Shown: positions 1 through 13,717 of the stretch, piece after piece | Layout of the letters: the number at the start of each line of letters is the position of its first letter | Position numbering within the stretch: the stretch's first letter is position 1 | NCBI GenBank assembly: GCA_950106755.1 | Contig: OX467090.1 | Location: forward strand, 16,863,489-16,927,488 | DNA length: 64,000 nt | Origin: Climacium dendroides | Lineage: Eukaryota; Streptophyta; Bryopsida; Hypnales; Climaciaceae | Reading direction: 5' to 3' | The notes under the pieces: model-generated | The model's database searches: none | Seen by the model: the letters and a program-made list of their open reading frames with translations, nothing else | Told to the model about the DNA's origin: nothing | Position numbers and translations under genes: made by a program

Positions 1-24
1 ATATTTAAAGTTTTTTCTTACTGA

Positions 25-2490
25 ATGAATGAACTAGATGATACCAGTGCTACACCGCCACCTCGTTCGAAACGCAGAAAGAAAGATGGTGAAGGTTCTT
101 CTTCCAAATCAAATTCCTTTTGTCGATTTTGCAAACAAACATTTACGAGTCCTCAAGCATTGGGCGGACACATGAATCGTCATAGGGGAGGTAATTATTT
201 TGTCGCTGTCCTTTTTATAAATCAAAGTAGAGTGACTTCTTTGAATTGTTTCAAGTACTGACTTCGTTTTTTTTTTCTCGTTTTTAAACTCTGAAAAGAA
301 ATTTTATAGATTTTTCAAGGAAGTGTTTCTAATGTTTTCAAATTGCAACTGTTTTTTTTCCCCCCAATTCCACCGCCTAACAATGAATTAACCAGAGGCG
401 GTTTTCTCCCCCAAACATTGCAAATGAGTTGTCTGTGACTTGTGCTTGAAACGTTGAATGCTTTTAGCTTTCAAGTTTTGTAATAGCAGTGTGAATATTC
501 TAGCATCATTTTATGCAAATCTAACACTGAGATTGTCTTGTTAATGAATTTCAGAGAGGGAAAAGGAGGAGTTTCAAAAAGCTGAAATTCTTATTCACAC
601 CAAAGGCCAAAACTTTGCGTCAGGATACTCAAGTGGAGGTGCACACTCATACTACCAGTGCGTTTCATTCAACTCTCCACATCATCTCCATGATTTTGTC
701 AACATATTAATCAAAACATTGTATCTCTAGAGATTCTAGAATGTGGAATTGTGAAACTCTTTCTTGAGGATACGTACTTCGTGCCGTGATTGACAACAAA
801 TACCCGGCGCGGATGGGGGAATTGATGTAGGTCAGAAGGGAATCGTGGAAACCATTACCAGGGTGGAGGAATCCAAGTGGCGAATGCATCTGTAATGGGG
901 AATATGAGTGGCGGCGGACTTCAAAGACAAGTGCATCAAAACTCCAATCAACAATTCGTGGGAGCTCCACAACTGAACCCCAATTATGGAAACCACCAGC
1001 AAACGACCCAAGCTCACTACCAGACACAACTTCAACATGGAGGTTCATATGCTAACTACAATCAAGGTGATAATAATGCTCCTGGAAGACCTCATGTTCC
1101 AAGTGGAGTGCCGCAGACTTCCTACACGCCCCGGGCCAACTCTGGTAAATAATTTGTCAACCAAAATTAATTTGAGATCGATGAAATCAGAAGTTCGCAA
1201 TGTTGGCCTAAAGACCATCGAGGATAAAGAGTGTGTTTGCGGTAGGTTTGTGATCCACGAATCTTCGAGCAATTGAAGCTCCAGAAAGGAACATGTTTAC
1301 GAATTGCCTCATTGGACGTCAAATTAAAAATCCCAGCCATGTTTTAGATATGAAGTGACTTGCTTGGTTAGTTGCAGATCATTGTCTTCTTGTGCGTCTA
1401 CATCTAGATTCGCAACAACAGATTTGAAAAGAAAAGATGAAAGGAATGATGTAAATAATTAACATGTTAACACTTGTTAGTAGCGCAATGATCTAGGTCC
1501 GTTTAATGTTTCAAGAACTGTTCTTAGATTCACTAGCAAGCAACCCATAGAATACTTGAATAATTATTCTTTCATTCTCTCTCATTTAATACTTTAATCT
1601 GCCAAAAACTAGAAATGTTCTGCGAATACTTTGCAAAGTATTCTTTTCTGTCGATATAAAAAATATATATTTTTAACAATTTTGAATTTCTAAAAAATTT
1701 GGCATTGATTTTTGGAACTGTTTTTTGCCGAGCTTGACCATTGCTTATGCATTTTGGAAGCTCTTTGGATGAACGATCACCCTGAAGCACTTCGAACATC
1801 ATTTGGACTTTGAAGTGTGATGTAGGGTTCAACGTATTCTGTTCTCTAAAAGGAACCAAAGTTCATTAATTCCTCTCTTTTAAAACTCACTTGAAAAGGT
1901 TGGCATGGCATGCTGCAGGACAACAATACGAAGCCCAGGGAACAGGAACGTTGCGAGACGTAAGGCCATATGCAATGCCATATGGAAGCTCCTCCACTGG
2001 GGTTGCACACCATCAAAGCAACACTGGTTTCACTAGTCATAATTTGAGTCAAGCTGCAGGAGGAGCCAGTACGCATACCCTCAACAACATCGCCACCTTC
2101 AGCGGAACCCCGGCAGGGAGCAACTCAAATGCCGGGCTGCGTCAGTCCACCTCTAACCAATCCATCGCCCAATTCGTCGATCAACGTGGAAATACAGTAA
2201 TCCAAGGACCTTCATCGGGATACCCGATAGGACTCCGCCCACTGAATGCATCCCATTTCCACGACAATCTTCAAGCCGCAGTGCAGTACGACCAAGGGCT
2301 ACCACAAGATCATTTCGCCGGCCAAGCTTCATATGCTGGCACAAGTGTCCATGGTACTAATCAGGTTCAGAGTGACCAGTATGATGCTTCTGTTGGAATG
2401 GAGAATCAGTACAATGCCTCAGGTGAACACTCGGCTTCTTTGCTTCAAAACTTGAAATCACTTGCTCATGTGATGAATTTGAAGTGTTAA
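25..2490 (+). CDS. Single-finger C2H2 zinc finger protein, JAGGED-like, four exons
   Basis: Splice signals and phase give exons 25-190, 555-657, 831-1144 and 1919-2490, encoding 384 aa. The ATG at 25 directly follows an in-frame TGA (22-24), which supports this start unless there is an upstream exon. Residues 14-20 form a basic nuclear-localisation-like cluster. Residues 33-53 form one plant C2H2 finger (Cys33, Cys36, His49, His53) with the QALGGH helix, and the following HMNRHRGEREKEEFQ resembles the JAGGED/NUBBIN type. The rest is low-complexity, rich in Gln, Asn, Gly and Ser. Such proteins are nuclear DNA-binding regulators of organ growth in flowering plants; a role here is inference. I see no clear DLN-type or LxLxL EAR repression motif. 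The finger is certain; the JAGGED assignment is moderate. Confidence 0.85.
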
Positions 2491-5355
2491 AACGTTTCTT
2501 CAACAATGAGATTAGGGTCTGATTATGTCTTTGAGAGATGGCTTGTAGTTACTTTGTTGATCTAAATCACCACCGTTTTTTTTCCTCCAACTTAGTCTAA
2601 AGCTTCAAAACCTATAGAAACTAGTAACCTAGAAACTCGTTGTTCTTTGGCCACATTTGGGGATAATCTAATATTGTCTCTTTCCTTTTGATTTTTGGTA
2701 TTAATCAAGCTCACCAAATTTTAACGGAATGAGTTGCCAGATGAATTACAATTTTAAATGTAATGAATTCTCTATGATTGTAGCTTTGAAAAAAGCCTAA
2801 ATTAGTAGAAATGAGACTAAATTTTGGGAAAGCTTGGAACATTGCAGTTGTGGGGATGTTGAACTTTGAAGATGCGCATGAGGGAGACGAGTTTGGAAAT
2901 GTGAGTACCATTGCAGTGACAGAATCTGGACATGGCGATGGTGCTCCCACTGGGAGGTCTGTTGACGCCAAATCCCACCTTTGAAATCATGAAGAGCTTA
3001 GCAATTTGTTTAGTCTTTGTGCTAGTAAAATGTTGGTGATGAATGTTGCTGCAAAAATAGTAGTGATAATTAAATTTTTACTTTAGTTGCATCAAAGTTT
3101 CACAGAAGTTGGAAAGATAATATGAATGTGATTTGGGCCAATCTGCTGGTTGAATGCCCTAGTTCATCATATCTTTAATAGAGATGTCACTTATAATTTT
3201 GGAACACTTTTTGACTAAAATATATACAATATTCCTCCCAAAATTTCTTTCTTCATCTTCATTCATTTTTTTATTCATTTATTCAGTATTGATTTGTCGA
3301 TTTGGGATTTTGTTTGAAACATTGGAAGATGAATAAGATGAACTTCAGGTGAATAACTCACGAGTCCGTTTGTTCAAGAGCTGTCACCAAAATTTAAAAT
3401 ATATAAACACACTTGAGTTTGTATATATCAATGAATTTTCTCTTCTTCCAAGTTTCACGAAACTATCTAATAATGAAATGCAAATTCTAAAAATTGACTA
3501 CTCAAGAAGAACTCCAATCTATTTCATTGTGTGCAAACCAAAACATTGATCTAGAATTAGTATTGCATGTTGTGTGTTATGGTTTGTAGGTATGACAAAA
3601 TGAAATGAAATTGCCATCGAGAGAATGATGTCTACTTTGGCCTCCATCTTAGTAGCCAATCTTGCGAGAAACTATTAAGCCAACAGGTGGAAGCACATTG
3701 CAAGCACTCAAAATATAAGTAAAAGAAATTTAGGGTGATTGTCAAATTTGGAGATAATACTAGTGTTTTCAATTTCAACAATTTCATTAATTTTAGATGA
3801 TGGAATTCTAAATTTATGTATGCATATCAATGATAATTTGAACTTACAAGTTGTAAATCAATTCTTAGGGATATTTCAAATGAGTGCTTTCAATGATGCA
3901 ACGTTGCACAATACGGAGTACATCACAGCATAGGAACAACAGAGGAGAATTGACAGCCTCAGACAACGGGTCAGTTGGAGCAGCGCCATGCATTTGCAAG
4001 CTCTAATTACCGTCACTAGAAAGCAGATAGTTCATTGGCTATGGTGTGGCCGAAAGATTTTTCATTATTTTCTTGTGGGTTGAATATATTTCTTATGGAA
4101 AGTATGTCTTTGATTTGTTGTTAGAATGAACCGCATTGTCCATTTCAAAGCATCTAGTAGTATTGAATGTTGTTTCACAGTTACATCAATTCCATTAGAG
4201 AAATTTTGGATTCTCTAGAAGGTCGCTAGGGGTATAATAAACTAGTCTATTAACTGGAGCCCTACTGCCCCACAATGCTGTAAAAAATACAACATCTTTG
4301 ACCTTGTGTGATTATCTTACTATCAAAGGGTATATCTGCTTTTCTTACTCTGGGATGTGAGATAGGTGCTTTAGTTTAGTTTTAGTCAAGTTCCATAGCA
4401 ATAGAAAATTGTAATTGCCGCTATGTCCATCATTTAACTATCATTTTGTATCATTTTGTATCATTCAATGCTCCGATGATTCTGTGGGCTAACAATGCAC
4501 GTGAATAGGGAAAAAATTTATGATTGAACAAAATAAAAGTAATGGAGGGGTCCTTCAGGCACATCTTAAGCGGCCCTTTGGAGAGTCCAAATTTTTTCTA
4601 ATGATTGCACCGTTTCGTATTTCATGAAATTTCAGAAGCTTGATGAGAAGGAGTTGAAATAATAGTTGAAAATTAGTTGAAAGTGTGATGAGAAATCAGT
4701 TGAAATTGTGAAACTCATTCTTCAAATTTCCCATCCTCAGGATACAAATTCGGATAAGAGATTGAATCAGTTTGCAATCCAACCTTGCCGTATCGTACCA
4801 TGAAGTTTACGCTCCTCCCTCACCTTGACAGTTTCACAATTTCAGATGCTGGCTTCTCCAGCAGCCATACATCACATTCTTCCATTTTTTCGCTGGCCTT
4901 TCGTTTAAATTGTGCTTGAGAATCATGGACAACGTACATGATGTCGGTAGCACCCTCGAAGGTTGGTGAAGTCCATTTGAAGGCTGACCCAATTAAAGCT
5001 CGGCCCTGGCAAGGAAAGGAAGAAGAGAAATCCCAAATGGAAATTGGGCAAATCATGTCCTTTTGTGTCCAATGAAATTCCATTCCTGTCTTGTGTATTC
5101 TAAATAGTGTATCCTACTCTATCATAACTGGACATTGACTATATGGAATTCTTCAAAAAATTCCACAGATGGGCATTTTAGATTTCTCCTGTGCCGTAGA
5201 TTTACAAGCGCTCTACAGGATGTAGAAAGTAGACACCGCGTGGGCTGCGCAATGAACACACAAAGTCAGCCGAAGCTTCGAGAAGTTGTGGAGCTGGGCC
5301 GTGTGCCTGCGTGCATGTCGACCGAGCACTGTGCACAAGTCGGTCCAAACACGGC
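2491..5355. other. Intergenic, no supported gene
   Basis: The 3' flank of the zinc-finger gene followed by AT-rich sequence with only short open frames lacking family motifs or coherent splice signals. I see no RNA gene or convincing transposon terminus here. Confidence 0.6.
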
Positions 5356-5583
5356 CAGGGAGGATTGACCCTTATTGCCCCATTCAAGGGTAAGTGTAAA
5401 AATTGTCACCTATTTTGTGCCGCATCAATTTTGTATTTCTCCGCATATCCCTACTCATTTAGGGCCTCTAATTGCCAAATATGAATTCAAAATTTCCAAA
5501 TTTTGTGATGGGGAGCAAATAAAAAATTTCAGTGTTTTCTCCAGGGGTAAAACACGGGGCAATAAGGGGGTCAATCCTCCCTG
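5356..5583. mobile_element. MITE-like element with about 25-bp terminal inverted repeats
   Basis: The left end starts CAGGGAGGATTGACCC and continues TTATTGCCCC. The right end is its near reverse complement, with two extra C/G bases. The length is 228 bp and there is no coding capacity. A CAGGG terminus would suit an hAT-type MITE, but the 8-bp flanks (AACACGGC and CCCGTCGG) do not match, so superfamily and exact ends are uncertain. Confidence 0.6.
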
Positions 5584-6376
5584 CCCGTCGGACACTACCT
5601 TTACAAAAATTATTTACATTTGGAACATATGACTCATTGTAACGGAGTTCAAAAATTTACAAGCTGGCTTCGAAAGACGTACATAAAGTCTGGCAGCCTG
5701 TCCCCGGAAGGCAAAAGTGACGCATTTTTCAATTCCATTGACTTCGAAATGCTAAAATGAACTGAAAGGGTCAACTGGTATGCGATTCAGCTAGTACGTG
5801 AAGAACAAAACCGTGTAAACAATTCTTCAGATTGACTACTCGAAACCTCAATATGCTGCTTCATTTCTTAGCCGGTACATAAATGTCTGGGAATCTTATT
5901 ATTAGAATGTCTGTACAAACGCGGCTCTTTGCATCAATACCGACAATGCCGAGCCCTCGTAATTATTCTACCGATTGCGGTCCAGCAGGCAAATTCTGGT
6001 CCTGTTTCCATCAGGGAGCTGACAACTTCAGTGGGCACCGCCCAAGGATCAAAGTGACAGATTCTGTGCATTTGTCGGCACCACCAAGTCGTCTAAGAAA
6101 CCTCGAAGCCCGCGTACAGACTATTGGATTCTACATAGAGTGTTCACGAGCCAGAGTTCCGTCATCTTCATTTCTGACTCTCACAAGTGACTCAATCTGT
6201 TTTCTGAATTCTAGCTCTTGCAAACAATTGTGCATGACCAAGGTCTCGAGTCACCCTGATTCGGGAATTGAAGCTGGGTAGGGCTTTGTAGACCAGGATC
6301 TCACATACTTTGCGAATCATACTGTTACTTTGCAGTTTAGTTTCCACCGCAAGAGAGGTGACCGAGGGTGAGGGTT
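5584..6376. other. Upstream region of RPW8-like gene 1
   Basis: No gene is supported. The longest open frame here (about 132 codons) has no recognisable domain and odd composition. The segment probably contains the promoter and 5'UTR of the RPW8-like gene starting at 6377. Confidence 0.5.
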
Positions 6377-7530
6377 ATGGAAGCCGTACTCATCGGTGGA
6401 GCAACAAATCTTCTGACAGAGATCATCAAAGAGTTGATCTCTTTCGCGAAAACAGCAATTCGGTGTCAAGCAGAGTGCCGAAAATTGCAGGTGAAGCTCG
6501 AAGCCATTCAATCTGACGTGGAGGTTATCGAACGCCAACTGCACGAGCTTCACGGGGTACGTAATTTCCGTTAAATTTGCAAAGCTCCTTCAGAATGGCA
6601 AAGATTTGTATAGGTCGGTGCAAAGATTCGATTTATCTAGAGAGATCTGTCCTAGTTTTCGAAGGAAGAACCACAGCTGCGCTAGACTGCCTGGATTCTC
6701 TCTGGTTCCCGGTTCGTAGTGTAAGTTGTTAACAGGGAAAGCTTGTGCCACTGATTTCCCTGTTTGCCACTTATGCTGTGATTCCTCCGTCCCTTTTTAA
6801 CAGTGCCAATTTCGTTAAATTGGCGGTACATATTCCTGAAACTTAAATCTGTACCTGCCTCAGTTTTTAGAGCTACGTGCAGAAGCGTGTCGCGAGTTTG
6901 GCTCTCCAATTTATCGACACTAACGACAATTCGATCTAGAGCAAAATTAACCGTCACTCTGGGAAACCTCTAGAAAATATTCCTGGCCGTAAGTTAAGGG
7001 GAACAATGATATATAATTTCCTTGTGAACCACTTGTTCACCTCGTTTAAGCGATTGGAAATGAAAAATTAATGCTAACTTGATGAGTTGATTGTGTATAC
7101 ACACCACCAGAATGGCCTCCACGCCCAAAAGGACCTGGAAGTGGTGGACAAATGGCTCTTGGAGCTGAAACAGGAGCTTCACGTGGCCAGCATCAAGGTG
7201 CACAAGTGCAACAGCGGCAGCAAACTCGGCCGCCACTACAACGTGGTGAAGAATAGCAACCTGAAGACGAAGATCATGGCGCAGTGCGAGAAGATTACGA
7301 GGCTGGCGGACCAACGAGTGTCGATCAATCTCCACCTGGTGCACATGCGCAATGCAGAGTCGTCGTCGTCCCACAGTGAGGGCTACAGGGAATTTCAGAA
7401 GTGGAACTCCGAGAAGAATGCCATTGTACACCGAGAGGAGTATACCAGACTCTCCGAACGACATCATGAAATGCACAATCCTGCTGAGCACCAGCATCAC
7501 TGGCCATGGCCGCACAGAACTCATCACTGA
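6377..7530 (+). CDS. Stand-alone RPW8-like domain protein 1
   Basis: Exons 6377-6556 and 7111-7530 join in phase 0 (donor GTACGT, acceptor CACCACCAG) and give 199 aa. I chose the ATG at 6377 because it puts MEAVLIGGA at the terminus, as in RPW8 domains (MAxxLxGxA). The first 60 residues form an N-terminal hydrophobic helix and a helix rich in Glu, Gln and Lys; exon 2 continues with DLEVVDKWLLELKQEL and HKCNSGSK, matching the second half of an RPW8/CC-R domain. It has no NB-ARC or LRR region, so it is not an NLR. The last 25 residues are strikingly His-rich. RPW8 domains act at membranes in immunity; a defence role here is inference. A paralogue lies at 32.8 kb. Confidence 0.75.
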
Positions 7531-8314
7531 TACTACAGTCGAACCTCCACAACACGTGGGATTCAAGTAGTGGAGTAGAAGATTTCTAACACATACACCG
7601 TTATTTCAAGAGCATACCCACCCGCCTTGCAAGCTGGGTGATTGACATGCTCAGAGGTCATCCAGGGCAATTTTCCTTTTTTTTTCCTTTTTCATGAAGT
7701 GCCAAAGTGGCGATGTAAAATGTTATGGTGGTGCTCCAAATTCTAGCATTCATCTATGTATTGGATACAAAATATCACATTTCTACATATCACAAACTAA
7801 CAATTTCATCTAAGATTTTTTTTCTTAAAAAATTCAAAGTTTCATGGTAAGAAACTTCAAGATTTTTTTGCCATTTTTGAGCTAAAGTAATTTGTTTATG
7901 GTACAATCTAACACTAGAAAGCCAAAAAAAAAGCTCTAGTAGTCACCCCATTGATACTTTAAAACAATACTGGTTTTACAAGCCTATAAGATGGCCTAAA
8001 AAAACAACTTGGTAGATGGTAGATTGGTGACTAATTACCTAGTACATTCTTTGGCATTTTTATCATTTCCTTTTAGGTTTGTTTCTCAAGCTAGGTAGTG
8101 ATTCCCTCACATGTAACAAATAATAACTACTTAACTTGATATCAACTTTGGGACTATTAATAATAATATGTAATTAATTTATCAACTTTGGGACTATTCT
8201 ATGGTATATTTACAAAGGATGATTCTTAAGAAGTAATACTCTATCTCATTTAACATCCAACATATGAGGATCTAGAAAGGAAGGTGAAATTTGGAAACAT
8301 GTATGAGATTTTAA
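7531..8314. other. Intergenic, 3' flank of RPW8-like gene 1
   Basis: AT-rich DNA with no supported gene. A short phrase (ATCAACTTTGGGACTATT) occurs twice near 8140 and 8180. The outer end of the large palindrome begins at about 8315. Confidence 0.5.
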
Positions 8315-9153
8315 TGCTTATCAAGGTAACAAGCAGAGCCTCAACCATTCTATATAAATGTGTAAATATTTGAACCAAAACAACATTCATTTCATTATCA
8401 AGGTAGCAACCATAGAGGTTCAACTATGCTTAAGTAAATATAACAGTTTGAACCAAGAGAACATTCATTAAGCAGCCATGCTCGGATTCATTGTTAGGAA
8501 AGACAGAGAGCCCTCACTAGGAATTTGGAATACATAAACCCCAAAGGACAAAAAGTTCTCACGGAGATTTCTGAAGGCAAAGGTAGGGCCATATGCAATC
8601 CATTTCGAACAGATCAGTTCTAAGGACTTTTTAGTACAAGAATCAACGATGTATTAGCTTCGTGAAAATAGTTAGCAAAATGCTCTCTCATTGGATGCCT
8701 GGATCAAAAGTTGTACGACTCCAATGTTAAGGGCCAACTCAGTGGTTATCATCCCATACAATCGCCGCATAGTTAATTGGAAGAGACATACACATGCAGA
8801 GTCAAGAAGTCAGGCTTAGAGGATGTCCATGAAACGTTTTATTCCAATTGTCATCACAAGCCTATATGCACCAACCCCTCCAAAAACATGAAATACTGAA
8901 AAGCTGGACGTCTGCCTAATCGGCACAACACAGGATCAAAGGCCAGATGCCAGGACATAGGTTCCTAACACAACAGCCCAGGCAATAGATTGGATGATTG
9001 AACTAACGCACTCTACAATTCCAAAAGAGCTGAGCTAATCCTTTCTACAGTGACACAACTCTGCCACACAGTCAGTGACATAACTCACTCGACTCTTCAA
9101 CAACTTCAACAACTACTTTACAGAACAGGGAGACACGACCAAATCGGATACCT

Positions 9154-12066
9154 TTAATAATTGGACCCGCTACTAGCTGCGTTGTTTTGCAGAAAAATCG
9201 TAATACTGCGCCAGTACTGCTCACCACCCTGCATCCATGTATCCATATGCATGCCCTCTGGAAATTCAACAAAAGTAAGCTGAGCACTAGGAGTCTCCTG
9301 AGCTGCCTTGTACAGTTGTTGCATGTGAGCTGGAGGCACCATCTCGTCCAATTGACCAGACAAAAATAAAATGGGGGCATCGATCTGGAAGCCAACAAGA
9401 GTACAAGAGGATAAGTTAAGCAATCGCAGAATAAGAAGAGAAGTCCAGTAACGAAAGGATCCAAATGACGAGAATAGTGGAAAGCATCCCCCCAAACCAA
9501 CAGTGGACCAAAAAACGACAATCCGTAGAGTTCATGTACATTGGATGTCCCTAAACGTAGGATTCTGGGACATAGTGTCAGTGTTCTTAGTTGGCTGGTT
9601 TAGGGTATACTTTACCTCACATATCCGGGGAAAAAATGGCCAGCCTATTCTTAACAACACACGTCCTTTCTGAACTCAGAATTGACGGTAAATAACTGAG
9701 AACCAAATAGAAATACAGACCAGCGTCCAAAGCGAGAGATGGGACAGAATAGCTTACATGTTTTATGAGCTCGATGGTTTTCCAAGGGGACTTCACGAAC
9801 CAATTCAACAATCCCCCCTTCCCACCGACAATGTATCTCAAAACTGGAAGCACGACCCCGGCCAAATCAAGAACGGAAGTAAACGTGTTCTCCAGTATCA
9901 AACCAGCTACCTGCAACCAAAAGAGGAACGGGTTTAAAATACAAACCAGGTTTTCCGGAAGCATAGTTCATTCGGAAGGTGCAAGCCAGAAACAATGAAA
10001 CCAAAGTCAGCCACTACGGTCGTAAGGTGATAACGTGACCAATTACCAGCTTAGTGCAATCATGAACTCCATCATGCACGTAGAACATTCGAACAGCACA
10101 TAGCAACTATTTCAGCGGCATTAATAGCGATGGGTTCAAGACCTCGAAATGCCAGAAGACGTCCACCTCAACTCTGGAAAACACATGCTCGGACAAAATC
10201 GCGGCACCAACAACAGAAGGGAAAATCATAGGAATGTTCTATTGCCAGATGAGAGATGGAAAATGGTCAACCTTTCCAGGGTTGTCGCGCACAAGGGAAG
10301 CCCCAACAGCTCCACCAAGCGATCTTCCAAACACCACGATCCTTTTCGAATCAGCACTTGACCTCGAGTACAAGTGGTCCAGTGCTGCCTGACAAGCAGA
10401 AAACAACGACGGTTGTGAAGGGAAAACCAAATGATCACAACTTCATTCAACGGACTCAAATCTGGGGGTCCTACCAGCAGGATCCAAATTACACACCTAC
10501 GAACTCCGGAAATGCATCAAGTAGACTCCTGGACAGAACTGTGAAGAGAACCAGTTATCAGTGGCATCGACCGCACACAACCAAGACCAATAAAAAAACT
10601 GCCCGGGCACGAAACAATGAAAAAACAAAGGCGTCTAACAAGCACCTAAAGACATTCTGCCATCTGCGGCTGCCAAAACTCCCAACAAAATGGACTTCCT
10701 GATCGCAGATAAACTAACACAAAAAAATCAATGCACATTGGACGTCACCATAGAAATGCACCGACAGTCTACAGTTCATGCTCTTTACTATCCGCAAACT
10801 GGAATTCATGCGAAGAATAAAATGCACACCTGAGCATCCATTTGAAGGCCATGCTGAGAAGGGACGCCACCGCTGTCTCCATACCTATGCAAACAAAAAT
10901 CGTTTAGTCAGAATTGGACAAAAACAACCCCTCGCCACAAAACCACATCGACAAACATCACGCGCAGATTCCAAAGATGACAATGCAACCTGAAATGTTG
11001 CAAATCATATTGCATAGATGACTTCCCGAACTTGCAACGCGCAAAGGCAAGCTGTTATATTCGTGACAGCTACGGACACCTACAACTAGTCCGAACAGCT
11101 AAAACGTGTCCTTTCAGAAATCGTCAACGTCAAGTACTCTCAGCAGTATGCGTTCCAAAAACATCACAAGGGATACAAGAACATACCCACGATACGAGAG
11201 CATGAACACGTTGCAATGCAATCGCCGCACCATGAGTTCCACAAACTGCAAACGGTGGGCTATGTCTGTTTAACAAGGAATGTAAGAACAACAAGAGCTG
11301 ACGATACATAGTTCATAGGATCTCCGGACTCACTGTCGTAGGACAAGACTACACCCAACGACACGACATGGCTGCCAACAACATCAAGAGGATGAATCTC
11401 ATCAAGGCGGAAAACGCAAAAGAGACAACCATTCCATGAAATCATCAGAGGATACTGCCAGCATTTTCTTGAAAAAATAAAATTGTTGGCCCTGCAAAGA
11501 TCAAACCCAGTGCAATCAGAAACGACGCAGTTCAGCCCAAGAAACCGAAGCCTCAGGACTCCAAAATTGAGAAGACGAAACAACCACTACTACACCACAA
11601 TGAAGCTCGAGAAATGAAATGAATCAGAGTCAAAAATAGCAACGCCGAAGCCCTGTCCACAATCTACACTGAAAACACCCAAGGCAAACCTCTCCTATCT
11701 ATCGTTCACGAGGAGCTCCAACTGAACGAAAACAATACGCGCGACAGAAACGGTCGCCAGAGAAATCCAGACAATTGCTTGTGCGGTAAACACAATGGTT
11801 TAGGAGTCATGTAGGATACCTGGATTGTTGGCAAATGACTCAATGTACCAACTATGCAGTCGGACTCCGTCCTTGGCAGTCAGCCACACGTCCTCGTACC
11901 GAAGGTGAAGCCGGGAGGGAAGAATCGGGTACCCACGCTTCATTCCAGGAAGGACCGGAACGTACACCAGCTTCTCCTGAAACGCGACTAGCATCGCCAC
12001 ACTGGCACAAGTCAGTCCTCCGACTGCATACAGCAGACCATTCACCCACGTCCACCAGCCTCCCAT
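9154..12066 (-). CDS. WAV2-like: WAV2/BEM46-like alpha/beta hydrolase, left-arm copy
   Basis: Seven exons on the minus strand: 11820-12066, 11456-11491, 11187-11265, 10830-10884, 10272-10388, 9758-9910 and 9154-9384, all in phase with GT-AG ends, giving 305 aa (Arabidopsis WAV2 is about the same length). An N-terminal membrane helix (about residues 5-28) precedes the hydrolase core. I see the motif PTILFFQENAGN, the nucleophile elbow GRSLGGA (Ser162), Asp242 in SGQLDEMVPP and His275 in EGMHMDTW, so the catalytic triad is intact. BEM46/WAV2 proteins are membrane-associated; WAV2 affects root bending in Arabidopsis and its substrate is unknown. Relative to the right copy it has Leu194, Val198, Lys255, Pro261, Leu265 and Gln285. 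It is transcribed outwards from the palindrome centre. Confidence 0.92.
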
Positions 12067-13717
12067 CCTCGCTCGGTGGAGTCCGAACCCACCCTTCACA
12101 CGATTGCTGCACAACAAAATATCATCCAGGTAAACATCCACATTCTCGATCATGAACGGAGTGCTTCAGGCCAATGTTTGGTCCCCATACCTTCGCATTC
12201 ATACAAAGCAATTCTTGAGGTTGTACCTTTCTTTACAACCAATTTGATGAAGTTGATGCAAATAATGTACTTGTACAAAGGTACAAGCAAAAATGTGCGA
12301 AACCTCAAAAAAGGATCCAGGCTTTCAAGAGTTAACAAAGCTTTCATCCATCAAAACACGGACCCTCACAAACACGACACACACTGCCAATCACCAACAA
12401 AGTCGGCACCAGCAGAAGATCTGCACGAAGACTTTCACTAATTCCGAATACCGAGTGTGCATTCCAGATACGTGAATTCATTTCTTCACACCCTCACATC
12501 CATCCCTTGGAGACTGGGTATTGCATTCTGATGAAAAGCTGATAGACAGGCAAACCTTTGGGTATTGAAAACAACTGAAGTCAATGGGATCAACCCCTCG
12601 GGGATTCTTCTTCGCAAGTATTGGATTCAACAACAGCAAGTTCGTTCGAGGATGGGATGTTTATACACGCCTGTGCGGGGCCGTTAGACCGCAGGGTTAA
12701 ATTTGAACTTCTGTTTCGTGAGCTTCCAGAAACACATACCTGGCAGTACGCATCGGGTACTGTACTGTGAGGAAATCAATGCTTTGGTCTAATTGAGAAT
12801 AGTGCGTTAGTTCTATTTCGTGCGGAGTGCAACAAATATTTTCCAGATTACAAGGATGGCAAGGGACTTAGCCGTGCCTTGGCCGGAAGGCTAATGGACA
12901 CACCTTCAACAAGCAAAGCAAAAGCGAGGAGTACAGGCTATTTCAGAGGTCCACGTTTCGAAATCGAACGCAAACGACCCTGAAAAAAACAGAATAGACA
13001 CGGCATCCATACCTGCGACGACAAAAACTACCGAAGCGTGAACCGCCCTTCCGCCGCTCTCGGGGACCTTAATTTTCCACGATGGGATTCACCTGCGATT
13101 CAAGATGCAGTCATTTTCCAGATTAGCCCTCGGTGAACACCAAGGCGCCGTCTCAAAGTACTTTGCACTACTCCGCACGTGCTACGTTCATTTCAAATGG
13201 AAATCCAGTGTCACTCACAGATACGACCTCACACAGATCTTGAAAAAACAAAACGAGCAAGACCTCCAAAGGCCTTCAAAGCACTGGACTCAAAACACGG
13301 AAGAGACGAAGCTGATACCCATTCCCTCTATCACAAATCACACTATACTCAATTATTCTTCGACACCACGCAGTGCCGTACGTGGATTATGGGAATAAAA
13401 AGACCTGAACACTCTTCAATTGAAGTCTTACAACACCTCGCCCGGGACCTTCAAATGGACAAACGAGAAAGGAATCCCAGAAGGATATCCTGTGTCAACC
13501 CAAAAGCTCAGCAACGACAATTCTCCCTCATTAACCAAGATTTCACTCATGCACAAACGAAATGTTCAGTCTCGGAGGGGAATATAAATCGAACCGCTCA
13601 CAAAGAAAACACGGTCACCTGGATGCTTCCTATTCCAAGGTATTCTCGTCTAGTCCAATGCACCAAACAAGTTCACCACTCGGGAAAAATTCTTTCAATC
13701 AAAACATCCGGACTCAC

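Noticed and set aside
5348..5591. Flanking 8-bp duplication for the CAGGG-ended MITE
   Set aside because: The flanks AACACGGC and CCCGTCGG do not match, so an hAT assignment is not claimed.
5883..6281. 132-codon frame upstream of RPW8-like gene 1
   Set aside because: No domain, biased composition and no splice connection to the gene.
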